Source of the DNA: an uncultured Veillonellaceae bacterium
GTDB lineage: Bacteria; Bacillota; Negativicutes; Veillonellales; Dialisteraceae
Length of the DNA stretch: 64,000 bases
Reading direction: 5' to 3'
Assembly (NCBI GenBank): GCA_949286115.1
Contig: CASEBK010000020.1
Coordinates: forward strand, 25,671-89,670
Part shown: piece after piece, positions 9,083 to 17,925 of the stretch
How the letters are laid out: the number at the start of each line of letters is the position of its first letter
Numbering within the stretch: position 1 is the first letter of the stretch
Position numbers and translations under genes: made by a program
Notes under the pieces: model-generated
Told to the model about the DNA's origin: nothing
The model's database searches: none
Seen by the model: the letters and a program-made list of their open reading frames with translations, nothing else

Positions 9083-9772
9083 ATGGAAACGGAAATGGAA
9101 TCGATCAGTTTACAGCACCTTTCCTTCGATGAGAAAGGACTCATACCAGCGGTCGTGCAGGACGCGCGCACCGGCGAGGTGCTCATGGTGGCGTACATGA
9201 ATCGGGACTCGCTCATCCGCACCGTGGAGAGCGGAGAGACTTGGTTCTACAGCCGGTCGCGGCAGAAGCTCTGGCACAAAGGAGAGGAATCGGGCCATTT
9301 CCAGCACGTGCGCCGCATCTATGTGGACTGCGACGCCGATACCCTCGTAGTGGAAGTCGTGCCCGAAGGCCCCGCGTGCCACACGGGAAGCCGGTCGTGC
9401 TTCTTCCGCACGCTCTCCGAATGGGAGAACCTTCGCGGGCCTGCGGGCATTTCCATCCTGAGCGAGCTTTTCGAAGAGATCCGTGACCGCCGCGCCCATC
9501 CGCAGGCCCGGTCCTACACGAACTATCTCCAGCAGGAAGGAAAGAACAAGATCGACAAGAAGATCGGCGAAGAGGCAGCGGAAGTGATCATCGCCGACCA
9601 GCATGAAAACAGGGAGGAGATCATCGGCGAGTCCTGCGACCTCCTGTATCACCTCTTCGTTCTCTGGGAGAATGCCGGCGTCGATCTCACCGATGTGCTC
9701 GCCGAGCTGGACGCACGGGATGAGAAGAAAGGAAATAAAAAAGAAGTGGGTCATCAAGACAGGATCTTCTGA
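9083..9772 (+). CDS. hisIE: Bifunctional phosphoribosyl-AMP cyclohydrolase / phosphoribosyl-ATP pyrophosphatase
   Basis: A 229-residue fusion. The N-terminal HisI part (about 1-125) carries the zinc site [13 protein letters not shown] and [13 protein letters not shown]. The C-terminal HisE part (about 130-220) is a MazG-like helical domain with [17 protein letters not shown] and [13 protein letters not shown]. Start chosen at the ATG with GGGAGG 8 bases upstream. It closes the his operon and is followed by a terminator. Confidence 0.95.
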   Translation: METEMESISLQHLSFDEKGLIPAVVQDARTGEVLMVAYMNRDSLIRTVESGETWFYSRSRQKLWHKGEESGHFQHVRRIYVDCDADTLVVEVVPEGPACHTGSRSCFFRTLSEWENLRGPAGISILSELFEEIRDRRAHPQARSYTNYLQQEGKNKIDKKIGEEAAEVIIADQHENREEIIGESCDLLYHLFVLWENAGVDLTDVLAELDARDEKKGNKKEVGHQDRIF

Positions 9773-9777
9773 AGACC

Positions 9778-9800
9778 GCCCCGCAAGGGGCTTTTCTTTT
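9778..9800 (+). terminator. Terminator of the his operon
   Basis: GCCCC-GCAA-GGGGC hairpin followed by TTTTCTTTTT, 6 bases after the hisIE stop. Confidence 0.85.
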
Positions 9801-9815
9801 TACACTGGATAGAGG

Positions 9816-9841
9816 AAATTTCTATGGCGGTATAGAAATTT
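9816..9841. promoter_or_regulatory. Perfect inverted repeat, probable operator of the CDF transporter gene
   Basis: AAATTTCTAT - 6 bases - ATAGAAATTT, ten perfectly paired bases per arm. Its right end overlaps the -35 of the following promoter, the usual place for a repressor site. The regulator is unknown; a metal-responsive one is plausible given the downstream cation exporter. Confidence 0.5.
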
Positions 9842-9868
9842 GGAAATAAATGGAATATATGGTAGAAT
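9840..9868 (+). promoter_or_regulatory. Promoter of the CDF transporter gene
   Basis: TTGGAA - 17 bases - TAGAAT, in the AT-rich gap behind the his terminator. The transcript would have a purine-rich leader of about 130 bases before the start codon. Confidence 0.55.
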
Positions 9869-10004
9869 ATAAATAGGGATACAAGATATGCCATAGGCAG
9901 GAGCGAAAGAAGGGAGAAGGAGCCATCAAATCTGTAAAAACGAAGGATAAAGGAAGCGAGGGATCACGAAATAGGATAAGGATGGTACAGATAAGGAGGC
10001 TCTT

Positions 10005-10940
10005 ATGGCACTTTCATTTCAGAAGCAGGAACAGCGGCTGCTCATGGCTTCGGCCGCTGTGATGGCCACAGTGGGCGCGGCAGGGATCGGCACGGGGCTT
10101 GCGAGCGGTTCCCAGGCCATCTTGACGGATGGCATCTTTTCCGCCGTAGCGGTCATCATCAAGCTGCTCATGCTCGGCACGTCGCGGCTCATCGCGAAGG
10201 AGACGAGCGTGCGTTTCCAGTTCGGCTACTGGCAGATGGAGCCGCTGGTGCTCTTCACGGAAGGGGCGTTCACGCTCCTCATCGTGGTCATCGCTGCGGC
10301 AGCGGGGCTGGCAGGACTGGCCGGCGGCGGGCGCGAGATGGATTTCGGGCTGGCCGTGTGGTTCGCCCTTTTCTTTGAGGGGATGTCCGCCTCGTTTTAT
10401 TTCTACCTGAAGCGGGCGAACCGGACGCTGCAGTCCAATCTGGTGCACTTCGACAACGTGAGCTGGTATGTGGATATGATGCTCGCCGGCGGGCTGCTCC
10501 TGTCGTTCTCCGCGGCGTGGGCGCTCGAAGAGACGGCGTACGCGTCGTGGAGCCGCTATGCGGACCCGCTCATCATGCTGGCGCTCTCGCTGCACATGAT
10601 TCGTCCGGCGCTCCGCATCCTCGTGCCGTCGTTTCGGCAGATGCTGGGCGTCGCGCCGGAAGACGTGCACGCGCGGGTGCAGCAGGTCATGGACGAGAGC
10701 ATGGCGCAGTACGGCTTTGCGGACTATGTGTCGAGCGTGCAGCAGTACGGACACACGAAGATCATCGAGATCGACATCCTCGTGGGAGAGGGCTGCTCGG
10801 CGAAGACTGTGGCGGAGTTCGACGCCATCCGTGACACCATCGACCGCGCGCTGGGCTATCCGGCCCATCAGAAGTGGCTCACTATCAATTTCACCGGGGC
10901 CAGGCGGTGGATGGCGAGGGATTATCTCCTGGATGCGTAA
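10005..10940 (+). CDS. Cation diffusion facilitator family transporter
   Basis: A 311-residue membrane protein with about five or six hydrophobic segments in the first 200 residues and a soluble C-terminal domain of about 100, the CDF (cation efflux) layout. The TM2 region SQAILTDGIFSAVAVI holds the typical S-x5-D metal-site pattern, and TM5 holds HFDNVSWYVDMMLAGG with a second acidic residue. CDF proteins export Zn, Fe, Mn, Co or Cd by proton antiport; the metal cannot be read here. It is a single-gene unit with its own promoter, operator-like repeat and terminator. Start follows AAGGAGG. Confidence 0.82.
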   Translation: MALSFQKQEQRLLMASAAVMATVGAAGIGTGLASGSQAILTDGIFSAVAVIIKLLMLGTSRLIAKETSVRFQFGYWQMEPLVLFTEGAFTLLIVVIAAAAGLAGLAGGGREMDFGLAVWFALFFEGMSASFYFYLKRANRTLQSNLVHFDNVSWYVDMMLAGGLLLSFSAAWALEETAYASWSRYADPLIMLALSLHMIRPALRILVPSFRQMLGVAPEDVHARVQQVMDESMAQYGFADYVSSVQQYGHTKIIEIDILVGEGCSAKTVAEFDAIRDTIDRALGYPAHQKWLTINFTGARRWMARDYLLDA

Positions 10941-10945
10941 GAAGG

Positions 10946-10968
10946 GGACGCGGCAGCGCGTCCTTTTT
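10946..10968 (+). terminator. Terminator of the CDF transporter gene
   Basis: GGACGCG-GCAG-CGCGTCC hairpin followed by TTTTT, 5 bases after the stop. Confidence 0.88.
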
Positions 10969-10971
10969 CTG

Positions 10972-10980
10972 TGTTACAAT
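10972..10980 (+). promoter_or_regulatory. Extended -10 promoter of the HAD hydrolase gene
   Basis: TGT-TACAAT directly behind the preceding terminator and 30 bases before the start codon. No convincing -35. Confidence 0.45.
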
Positions 10981-11010
10981 GAAACGTAGAAACAGCGGAG
11001 GAGGGGTCTG

Positions 11011-12141
11011 ATGAAAAAAGTGATCTTTGACGTGGACGGGGTGCTCCTGAGCGAGGAGCGGTATTACGACGTGTCGGCGCTCACCGTGTGGGAGATCCTC
11101 TACGGCAGGAAATACATGGGGCTCCCGTCGGAGCGGGATGACTTCGTCGCAGAGACCGTGACGGACGGGCAGATCGCCGCCATTCGATCGGAAGTGTGGG
11201 GACGGGACGCGCTCCTGTCGTGGCTGAAGAGCCGGGGCATCAATTCGAACTGGGACATGGTGCACGCCTGGCTCATCACCTGCTTCTGGCTCCTCGGGGA
11301 AGAATACCGGCGGCGTACCGGCGACGTGCTGCCGCTCCATTTCGCGAGGGAGACTGATTTCCGCAGCGCCGGCCTTGCTGTGATGGGCCTGCCCATGCCG
11401 AAGGCCGCGGCGCTCCTTGCGAAGTGGGAAGCGGCGGTGCCAGAGGCGGCGCGGGGGAGCGAAGTCTTCCGCGTCCTTACAGGCGCCATGGCGGAAACCT
11501 TTGGCGAGGAGCCTTCGTGGGCGCCCCTCCAGTCGGACCTGTGGCGCATGCATACCGAAGCGTTTCAGGCGTGGTATCTCGGCGACGACTTCTTCATCGA
11601 GCAGAACCACCGCGTGCCCTGGGCGGGCGGCAAGCGGGGCTTTCTGCGGGAGGAGATCCCTCTGGCGCCGGCGGAGGCCATCGGCGCGCTCTTCCGCCGC
11701 CTGAAAGAAAAGGGCTGGGAGATCGCCGTCGCCACGGGTCGCTCGCGGAACGAGATGACCGTACCCTTTCGTACGCTCGGCTGGTACGGCGCGTTTGATC
11801 CGCTCTACCTGGCGACGGCCACCGACGCTTTCGAAGCGGAGAAGGCGACAGGCATCGCGCACCTCGACAAGCCCCATCCTTTCCTCTATGAATGCGCCAT
11901 GTACGGCAGGACGCCTGCGTTCTATGAGGCTTACGCCCGGGGCGAAAAGAAGGCGGGCCCGGAAGACGACGTGTACGTGGTGGGAGACTCCTTCTCCGAT
12001 GTCCTCGGCGCGAAGGCCGCCGGCGCGAAAGCCATCGGCGTTCTGACCGGGCTCGAAGGAGCGGCCGCCGCCGACATGTTTGAAAAGGCAGGCGTCCCCT
12101 CGGCGGCGAGGGTCACGGAGATCGAGCTGCTTCTGAAATAA
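11011..12141 (+). CDS. HAD superfamily hydrolase
   Basis: A 376-residue protein with the HAD core split around a large cap. Motif I is FDVDGVLL at residues 6-13 (nucleophile Asp 7). A Thr-containing motif II, IAVATGRSRNEM, is near residue 238. The motif IV region VVGDSFSDVLGAKAAG is near residue 327. The long insertion between motifs I and II is helical. HAD proteins are mostly phosphatases; the substrate is unknown. It is flanked by its own promoter and a strong terminator. Confidence 0.78.
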   Translation: MKKVIFDVDGVLLSEERYYDVSALTVWEILYGRKYMGLPSERDDFVAETVTDGQIAAIRSEVWGRDALLSWLKSRGINSNWDMVHAWLITCFWLLGEEYRRRTGDVLPLHFARETDFRSAGLAVMGLPMPKAAALLAKWEAAVPEAARGSEVFRVLTGAMAETFGEEPSWAPLQSDLWRMHTEAFQAWYLGDDFFIEQNHRVPWAGGKRGFLREEIPLAPAEAIGALFRRLKEKGWEIAVATGRSRNEMTVPFRTLGWYGAFDPLYLATATDAFEAEKATGIAHLDKPHPFLYECAMYGRTPAFYEAYARGEKKAGPEDDVYVVGDSFSDVLGAKAAGAKAIGVLTGLEGAAAADMFEKAGVPSAARVTEIELLLK

Positions 12142-12142
12142 A

Positions 12143-12192
12143 GACAACAAAAAGGACACAGCTTCATGAAGAGGCTGTGCCTTTTTGTTGTC
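12143..12192 (+). terminator. Strong intrinsic terminator after the HAD gene
   Basis: A stem of nearly 20 bp joins GACAACAAAAAGG-ACACAGC to its complement ending in CTTTTTGTTGTC. The A- and T-rich arms make it bidirectional. Confidence 0.9.
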
Positions 12193-12250
12193 AGAGATCG
12201 CCGCGAAGGCCGATGACACCCGTGGCTTCCTCCATGCCGGAGGGGCCATC

Positions 12251-12279
12251 TGTCATTTGCGGGCGCTCCATGTTACAAT
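12251..12279 (+). promoter_or_regulatory. Promoter of the holB operon
   Basis: TGTCAT - 17 bases - TACAAT, and the -10 carries a TGN extension (TGT-TACAAT). The predicted leader is about 70 bases and contains the hairpin at 12313. Confidence 0.45.
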
Positions 12280-12312
12280 AGAGCCAATGGGCGGCGGCGC
12301 CGCTGATCGGCA

Positions 12313-12337
12313 GCCCTGCGGGAAGCGGGGCTTTTTT
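12313..12337 (+). terminator. Terminator-like hairpin in the holB leader
   Basis: GCCCTGC-GGGAA-GCGGGGC followed by six T, lying between the predicted promoter and the GTG start, only 17 bases before the start codon. By position it is an attenuator candidate and not the end of an upstream gene, since the HAD gene already has its own terminator. Confidence 0.6.
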
Positions 12338-12354
12338 CGCAGAAGGAGGAGCCT

Positions 12355-13392
12355 GTGGATCTGTTTCCCCACCTGTACGGCCAGGCGCGGCTGAAGAAAG
12401 AGATGGCGCGTCTCCTGGCGGAGCAGTGCGTGCCTCACACGATGATCTTCTACGGCGATGAAGGGCTGGGGAAGACCACTGCGGCTTTTGACCTGGCGGG
12501 GGCGCTCACGGGAAAAGAGGTCTTCGGGGCGCTCGCTCTGGCCTCGGCCGATCCGCAGCGGGCAAGGGATCTGGTGCTCACCGCGGGAGACGAGCGGGTA
12601 TGGTATATCCGGCCGCTTGGGGCAGAGCTCCGCATCGATCAGTTCCGCCTCTTTCTGGAGGCGATGGCCTCTTTTGACGGTGCGCCGCGGGTATGCATCA
12701 TCGACGAGGCGCAGACCATGATGCCCGCCGCGGCAAACGTCATGCTGAAGACATTGGAGGAGCCTCCAGCGGGGGTGTATTTCATCCTTATCACGCACGA
12801 TCTGGACGTGCTTCTGCCGACGATCGTGTCCCGCGGGGAGCGGTTTCCTTTCTTCCCTCTCTCCCGGGCGGATTATGAGGCGCTCCTGGCGGCGCGGACG
12901 AAGGCCTTCCCGCTGAAGACGGCGGAGGAGATCGACGAGGCGTTCTTTCTCTCCGGCGGAAATCCGGGGCTCACCCGGGAGATGTTCGGCGAAGAAGGCG
13001 CGCCCCAGCCGGAGACGGCCATGGCGCTGTGGGAGCTCCTCACGGTGAGCGCGGCGCCTTTTTCAGAAGGCACGGCGGGGGCGGTGCAGGATCGGAAGGA
13101 ATTTCGCCGCCTCATCCGGTGGATGCTTCTCATCGGGCGGGATCTTCTGGTGTTGGCGGAAGCGCCGGGTGCCGACCTCGTGCGGTGCCGTCAGATGGCG
13201 GCGAGGGAGGCGCGCATCGCGCCGGAGTGGACGGACGGAAGGGCAGAGGCGGCGCTCCGCGTGCTCTCTGTGGCGGACGAAGCGTGCCGCCGGTATATTT
13301 CTGTGAAAAATATCTGGGATATGATCCTCATCGCGCTGGTTCGTATCCGGAAAGGGCAAACGTATGGCATTGGCAGCAGGGATCCGGTTTAA
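12355..13392 (+). CDS. holB: DNA polymerase III subunit delta'
   Basis: A 345-residue AAA+ clamp-loader subunit. The Walker A motif is GDEGLGKTT near residue 37, and the Walker B/sensor region is CIIDEAQTMMPAAANVMLKTLEEPP near residue 110-135, typical of HolB/DnaX. The PTIVSRGERF segment corresponds to the SRC-type arginine-finger region. GTG start with AAGGAGG 6 bases upstream. It begins the conserved Firmicute run holB-ricT-trmN6-rsmI and overlaps ricT by 29 bases. Confidence 0.88.
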   Translation: MDLFPHLYGQARLKKEMARLLAEQCVPHTMIFYGDEGLGKTTAAFDLAGALTGKEVFGALALASADPQRARDLVLTAGDERVWYIRPLGAELRIDQFRLFLEAMASFDGAPRVCIIDEAQTMMPAAANVMLKTLEEPPAGVYFILITHDLDVLLPTIVSRGERFPFFPLSRADYEALLAARTKAFPLKTAEEIDEAFFLSGGNPGLTREMFGEEGAPQPETAMALWELLTVSAAPFSEGTAGAVQDRKEFRRLIRWMLLIGRDLLVLAEAPGADLVRCRQMAAREARIAPEWTDGRAEAALRVLSVADEACRRYISVKNIWDMILIALVRIRKGQTYGIGSRDPV

Positions 13393-14212
13393 GCGGGCCG
13401 GAAAGATCTATGATTTCGCGCCGAACGGGCTCGAACTGCATCTGGATGACGGCGTCATCGTGGAGACGGCGCGGGGGATGGAGTACGGATACGTGGCGGT
13501 CGCGCCGCGGGAAGTGGAGCGAAAGGAAGAGGACGGCGAGCTCAAGCCCATCCTCCGCCGTGCGACGGACAAGGACCGGCTGCAGCTGGAGCGGAATAAA
13601 AAGCGCGAGGAGTACGCCTTCGAAGTATGCCTGAAGAAGATCGAGAAATTCAAGTGTCCCATGAAGCTCCTCCGCGTGGAGTATACTTTCGACCGGAGCA
13701 AGATCGTCTTCTTCTTTACGGCCGACGGCCGGGTGGATTTCCGAGAGCTCGTGAAGGATCTGGCGTCGGTCTTCCACACGCGCATCGAGCTCCGTCAGGT
13801 GGGCGTGCGGGATGAGGCGAAGCAGGTCTCCGGCATCGGTCCCTGCGGGCGGCCTCTCTGCTGCGCCACGTTCCTCGGCGATTTTGCGCCGGTGTCCATC
13901 AAGATGGCCAAAACGCAGGGTCTCTCTCTCAATCCGACGAAGATCTCCGGGGCGTGCGGCCGTCTCATGTGCTGCCTGCGCTATGAAAACGAGCTGTACG
14001 CTTCGGGAGAGCTGAAGTGCCCGAAGCTCTCCGCCGGTGAAAAGAAGCGCGCGGAAGCGGCACCGCGGGTGGGCATGAAGGTGGTCACCGACAGCGGCAG
14101 CGGCGTCGTGGTCTACGTGAACAGCCAGCGCCGTACGGTGAAAGTGCAGCTGGAGGGCCAGAAATCCAGGACGGTTTCCTGGGACGACCTCGCGGCGGAA
14201 GAGAACAGATGA
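13364..14212 (+). CDS. ricT: PSP1-domain protein, RicT/YaaT family
   Basis: A 282-residue PSP1 C-terminal domain protein. The family cysteines are all visible: GIGPCGRPLCCATFLGDF around residue 158-175 and GACGRLMCCLRYENELY around 197-213. In Bacillus, RicT (YaaT) works with RicA and RicF in an Fe-S-bearing complex needed for RNA maturation by RNase Y. The gene lies next to holB in many Firmicutes, as here. The exact role in this organism is inferred. Confidence 0.88.
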   Translation: MALAAGIRFKRAGKIYDFAPNGLELHLDDGVIVETARGMEYGYVAVAPREVERKEEDGELKPILRRATDKDRLQLERNKKREEYAFEVCLKKIEKFKCPMKLLRVEYTFDRSKIVFFFTADGRVDFRELVKDLASVFHTRIELRQVGVRDEAKQVSGIGPCGRPLCCATFLGDFAPVSIKMAKTQGLSLNPTKISGACGRLMCCLRYENELYASGELKCPKLSAGEKKRAEAAPRVGMKVVTDSGSGVVVYVNSQRRTVKVQLEGQKSRTVSWDDLAAEENR

Positions 14213-14218
14213 AGGGAA

Positions 14219-14246
14219 GGCAGCGCCTCAAGACGCTGTCTTTTTT
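14219..14246 (+). terminator. Terminator-like hairpin between ricT and trmN6
   Basis: GGCAGCG - 8 bases - CGCTGTC with one G-T pair, followed by TTTTTT. It lies inside a conserved gene run, so it may only partly reduce readthrough. Confidence 0.7.
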
Positions 14247-14263
14247 GGAAGAAAGGGGCCCTT

Positions 14264-14998
14264 ATGGATTTTGAACTGCGGGAAGGCGAGCGGCTGGACG
14301 ATCTCGTCCGGGACGGGATGCGCCTCATCCAGCGGCCGGATCAGTTCTGTTTCTCCCTTGATTCAGTGCTGCTCGCCCATTTCGTGCGGGTGCGCCGGAA
14401 GGACCGCATCGTCGATCTCGGCACGGGAACGGCGGTGATCCCGCTCCTCCTCACCGCTTTCGGCGCGGAAGACGTGGTGGGCATCGAAAAGAATCCCGTC
14501 ATGGCGGAGCTCGCGGAGCGGAACATAAAGGGAAACAGAAAGGAAGGGAAGATCCGCATCGTCTGCGGCGATTACTGCGAAGCGCCGTCCCTTTTCCCTA
14601 CAGGGGCGTTCACCTCGGCGGTGGTGAATCCGCCGTATCGGGAAGTGGGGCGCGGGGCGCTGAATGAGAAAGCCGGCGTCGCCTCGGCCTGTCACGAACT
14701 CACCGCATCACTTCCCGACGTGTTTCGCGCGGCGGCATACCTCCTTGCCTTCGGCGGGCGGCTCACCATGGTGCACCGGGCGGACCGCGTGGGCGATCTC
14801 TTAGCCGAGGGGAGGGCGGTGCGGATGGAGGCCAAGCGTCTTCGTTTCGTCTACAGCCACGAAGGGGAGGAGGCGGTGCGCGTCCTCTGCGAATGGAAAT
14901 ACGGCGGCCATCCCGGCGTCATCGTCGAGCCGCCGCTCATCGTGCATGAAAAAGACGGCTCCTACACGGAAGAAGTGCGGGCCATCTATGGAAAATAA
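14264..14998 (+). CDS. trmN6: tRNA1(Val) (adenine(37)-N6)-methyltransferase family protein
   Basis: A 244-residue class I SAM-dependent methyltransferase of the YabB/TrmN6 (YfiC) group. The SAM-binding motif IVDLGTGTAVIPLLLTAFG is near residue 47-65, and the N6-adenine methyltransferase motif NPPY is near residue 125. The N-terminal RPDQFCFSLDSVLLAHF segment is typical of this family. Its place between ricT and rsmI matches the Bacillus yaaT-yabA-yabB-yazA-yabC order, with yabA and yazA absent. Confidence 0.85.
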   Translation: MDFELREGERLDDLVRDGMRLIQRPDQFCFSLDSVLLAHFVRVRRKDRIVDLGTGTAVIPLLLTAFGAEDVVGIEKNPVMAELAERNIKGNRKEGKIRIVCGDYCEAPSLFPTGAFTSAVVNPPYREVGRGALNEKAGVASACHELTASLPDVFRAAAYLLAFGGRLTMVHRADRVGDLLAEGRAVRMEAKRLRFVYSHEGEEAVRVLCEWKYGGHPGVIVEPPLIVHEKDGSYTEEVRAIYGK

Positions 14999-15013
14999 AG
15001 AAAGGGAGACTTT

Positions 15014-15859
15014 ATGAGCGAAGTCACCGGCGGCACGCTGTACCTCGTGCCCACGCCCATCGGCAACCTGTCGGACATGACCCGGCGCGCCGCGGAGATC
15101 CTGCGGGATGCGGACATCGTCGCCTGCGAGGACACGCGGCACACGCGCATCCTGCTGTCCCATCTGGGCATCGAGAGGGCGGTCGTGTCTTATCACGAAC
15201 ATAATAAAAAGGAAGCGGGGCCAAGGCTCATCGAAGCGCTCCTGGCCGGGAAGTCGGTGGCGCAGGTGAGCGACGCGGGCATGCCCGTCGTCTCCGATCC
15301 CGGCGCGGATCTGGTGCGCCTGGCGCTGGCGGAGGACATCCCCGTAGTGCCGCTGCCCGGGCCGAATGCAGCGCTCACGGCGCTCATCGCATCGGGGCTC
15401 GACGCGCGGCAGTTCGTCTTCGTCGGGTTCCTGCCGCGGACTACGGCGAATCGGAAAGAGCTTCTCACGGCCATCGCAAAGATCCCTTTCACTCTTATCT
15501 TCTATGAAGCGCCGCACAGGCTGAGGGAGACCCTTGTGGCCCTTGAGAATGCGCTGGGCGACCGCCGGGCCGTCACGGCGCGGGAGCTCACCAAGAAATT
15601 CGAGACCTTCCGCCGGGCGCGCCTTTCGGAGCTTCGGGCAGAGCTCTCCGAAGAAGCGCCCCGCGGAGAGTATGTGGTGCTCATAGAGGGGTTCCATGGA
15701 GAGGCAGAAGAGGAGGAGGCCGAAGGGAGCTGGGAGGAAGAAGCGCTCGCTCTGGCGAAGACGCTGCCCGTGAAGGAAGCGGCGCGGCAGATCGCCGCGA
15801 AATGGCACCGCTCCCGCCGGGAGGTGTATCAGTACCTTCTCGCCGCCGCAGACAAATGA
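15014..15859 (+). CDS. rsmI: 16S rRNA (cytidine(1402)-2'-O)-methyltransferase
   Basis: A 281-residue member of the tetrapyrrole-methylase fold family. Recognised from GTLYLVPTPIGNLSDMT at the N terminus, CEDTRHTRILL, VSDAGMPVVSDPGADLV, and PLPGPNAALTALIASGL. RsmI 2'-O-methylates C1402 in the decoding centre of 16S rRNA. A C-terminal helical part (from about residue 235) is acidic then basic. Start chosen behind AAAGGGAG. Confidence 0.94.
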   Translation: MSEVTGGTLYLVPTPIGNLSDMTRRAAEILRDADIVACEDTRHTRILLSHLGIERAVVSYHEHNKKEAGPRLIEALLAGKSVAQVSDAGMPVVSDPGADLVRLALAEDIPVVPLPGPNAALTALIASGLDARQFVFVGFLPRTTANRKELLTAIAKIPFTLIFYEAPHRLRETLVALENALGDRRAVTARELTKKFETFRRARLSELRAELSEEAPRGEYVVLIEGFHGEAEEEEAEGSWEEEALALAKTLPVKEAARQIAAKWHRSRREVYQYLLAAADK

Positions 15860-15870
15860 TCGATGCATAT

Positions 15871-15899
15871 CCTGACAGCGCGCCTGTCGGGATTTTTTT
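15871..15899 (+). terminator. Terminator after rsmI
   Basis: CCTGACAG - 5 bases - CTGTCGGG with one T-G pair, followed by ATTTTTTT. Confidence 0.88.
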
Positions 15900-15907
15900 C
15901 TGCCCTT

Positions 15908-15937
15908 TTTCATTTCCCCGCCCATTTGCGGTATAAT
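15908..15937 (+). promoter_or_regulatory. Promoter of metG
   Basis: TTTCAT - 18 bases - TATAAT, immediately after the rsmI terminator and about 35 bases before the metG start. Confidence 0.55.
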
Positions 15938-15971
15938 AAAAAATACGAATGCTATGCGAGGAGGATCTGCT

Positions 15972-17924
15972 ATGTCTGACAAACCGAAATATTACATCAC
16001 CACTCCCATTTATTATCCTAGCGCGAAGCTCCACATCGGGCACACCTACTGCACGACCATCGCCGACTGCATGGCCCGGTTCAAGCGGCTCGACGGCTAT
16101 GACGTCTTCTTCCTCACCGGCTCCGACGAGCACGGCCAGAAGATCGAACAGAAAGCGGAAGAAGCGGGCGTGACGCCCATCGAATACACGAATCAGATTG
16201 TGGGCATGTTCCAGGAACTGTGGAAAGAGCTCAACATCTCCAACGATGATTTCATCCGCACCACAGAGGAACGGCACCGCAAAGTGGTGCAGATGCTCTT
16301 CCAGAAAGCCTACGACAAGGGAGATATCTATAAGGGCAAGTACGAAGGGTGGTACTGCGTGCCCTGCGAATCGTTTTGGCCGGAAAACAAGCTGGACGAG
16401 AACCACATCTGCCCCGACTGCGGGCGGCCCCTGCAGCGGGTGAGCGAGGAAGCGTACTTTTTCAAAATGTCGAAATACGCCGACCAGTGGATGAAATACG
16501 TGGAAGACCATCCTGATTTCATCCAGCCTGCGTCCCGTCGGAACGAAATGATCCAGTTCGTGAAGAGCGGGCTGGAAGATCTCTGCGTGTCCCGGACGAG
16601 CTTTTCCTGGGGCATCCCCGTGCCTTTCGATCCAAAGCACGTGGTCTACGTGTGGTTCGACGCGCTGGTGAACTACCTTACCGCGGCGGGCATTATCGAC
16701 GATCCGGAAAAATTCAGAAAATTCTGGCCGGCAGACGTGCACCTCGTGGGCAAAGAGATCGTGCGTTTCCACACCATCATCTGGCCGATCATGCTCATGA
16801 GTCTTGGCATCGAGATCCCGAAGATGGTCTACGGCCACGGCTGGCTCATCGTGGACGGGGAAAAGATGTCCAAGTCGAAGGGGAACGTCATCGACCCGAT
16901 CCCGCTCCTGAAGGAGTTCGGCTCTGACGCCATCCGCTACTATCTTCTGAACGACATCCAGCTCGGACAGGACGGCAATTTCAGCCGCGACCGCCTCATC
17001 GGACGCATCAATTCGGACCTGTCCAACGACCTGGGGAACCTTCTCTACCGCACGCTCTCCATGGCGGAGAAATACCGCAAAGGCATCGTGACGAAAGGGG
17101 ACGCCGCAGGCGATGAGACGGTGGCGGAAGCATCCCGTCAGGTGGAAGCCCATGCAGCGGAGACGCTCAAAGCGTATCGGAGCAGCATGAACAGCTGGAA
17201 GATCAACGACGCGCTCAAGGCGGCGTGGACCTTCGTCCGCTCGCTCAATAAATACATCGATGTCACCGCGCCGTGGGTGCTCGCGAAGGACCCGGCGAAG
17301 GCGCCGCTTCTCGATGCAGTGCTGTACCATCTCTGCGAAGGGCTGCGCATCACAGCGCTCCTCGCCGAGCCGGTCATCCCCATCGCAGCGGAAAAGATCT
17401 GGAACCAGCTGGGCCTCTCCGATTTCAAGAGCGCGCTCCTCGCCGATGCCGCATGGGGCGGTCTCCCGGACGGCATCCAGACGAAGAAGGGCGAGCCGAT
17501 CTTCCCGCGCATCGAGATCGAAGAAGAGCCGCAGGAAGAAGCGCCCAAAGCGCCGGTGAAGGAAGAAAAGAAAGAAAAACCGGCGGAGAAGGCGGAAGAG
17601 GCGCTCCCGCAGATCTCCATCGATGATTTCTTCAAGACCGACCTGCGTGTGGCGGAGATCCTCACCGCAGAGAACGTGAAGAAATCGAAGAAGCTCATCA
17701 AGATGACCGTAACGCTCGGCGATGAGACCCGCACGGTGGTATCCGGCATTGCTCAGTATTACAAGCCGGAAGACCTTGTGGGCAAGCACGTCATCTTCGT
17801 GGCGAACCTCAAGCCTGCCAAACTCATGGGCATCGAATCCCAGGGCATGGTGCTCGCCGCTTCGAAAGACGGAGAGCTCGTGGTGCCCTTCGTCGATATG
17901 CCCGTGGGAAGCAGGGTGAAATAA
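15972..17924 (+). CDS. metG: Methionyl-tRNA synthetase with C-terminal tRNA-binding domain
   Basis: A 650-residue class I synthetase. The HIGH motif is LHIGHTYC (about residue 21), KMSKS appears as GEKMSKSKGNVID (about 300), and the zinc knuckle CVPCESFWPENKL...CPDCGRPL follows residue 127. After a charged Glu/Lys/Pro linker (about 515-545) comes an EMAP/Arc1p-type tRNA-binding OB fold (DLRVAEILTAENVKKSKKL). I placed the start at 15972, which has GAGGAGG at the right spacing; the ATG at 15954 lies before that site. Confidence 0.95.
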   Translation: MSDKPKYYITTPIYYPSAKLHIGHTYCTTIADCMARFKRLDGYDVFFLTGSDEHGQKIEQKAEEAGVTPIEYTNQIVGMFQELWKELNISNDDFIRTTEERHRKVVQMLFQKAYDKGDIYKGKYEGWYCVPCESFWPENKLDENHICPDCGRPLQRVSEEAYFFKMSKYADQWMKYVEDHPDFIQPASRRNEMIQFVKSGLEDLCVSRTSFSWGIPVPFDPKHVVYVWFDALVNYLTAAGIIDDPEKFRKFWPADVHLVGKEIVRFHTIIWPIMLMSLGIEIPKMVYGHGWLIVDGEKMSKSKGNVIDPIPLLKEFGSDAIRYYLLNDIQLGQDGNFSRDRLIGRINSDLSNDLGNLLYRTLSMAEKYRKGIVTKGDAAGDETVAEASRQVEAHAAETLKAYRSSMNSWKINDALKAAWTFVRSLNKYIDVTAPWVLAKDPAKAPLLDAVLYHLCEGLRITALLAEPVIPIAAEKIWNQLGLSDFKSALLADAAWGGLPDGIQTKKGEPIFPRIEIEEEPQEEAPKAPVKEEKKEKPAEKAEEALPQISIDDFFKTDLRVAEILTAENVKKSKKLIKMTVTLGDETRTVVSGIAQYYKPEDLVGKHVIFVANLKPAKLMGIESQGMVLAASKDGELVVPFVDMPVGSRVK

Positions 17925-17925
17925 G

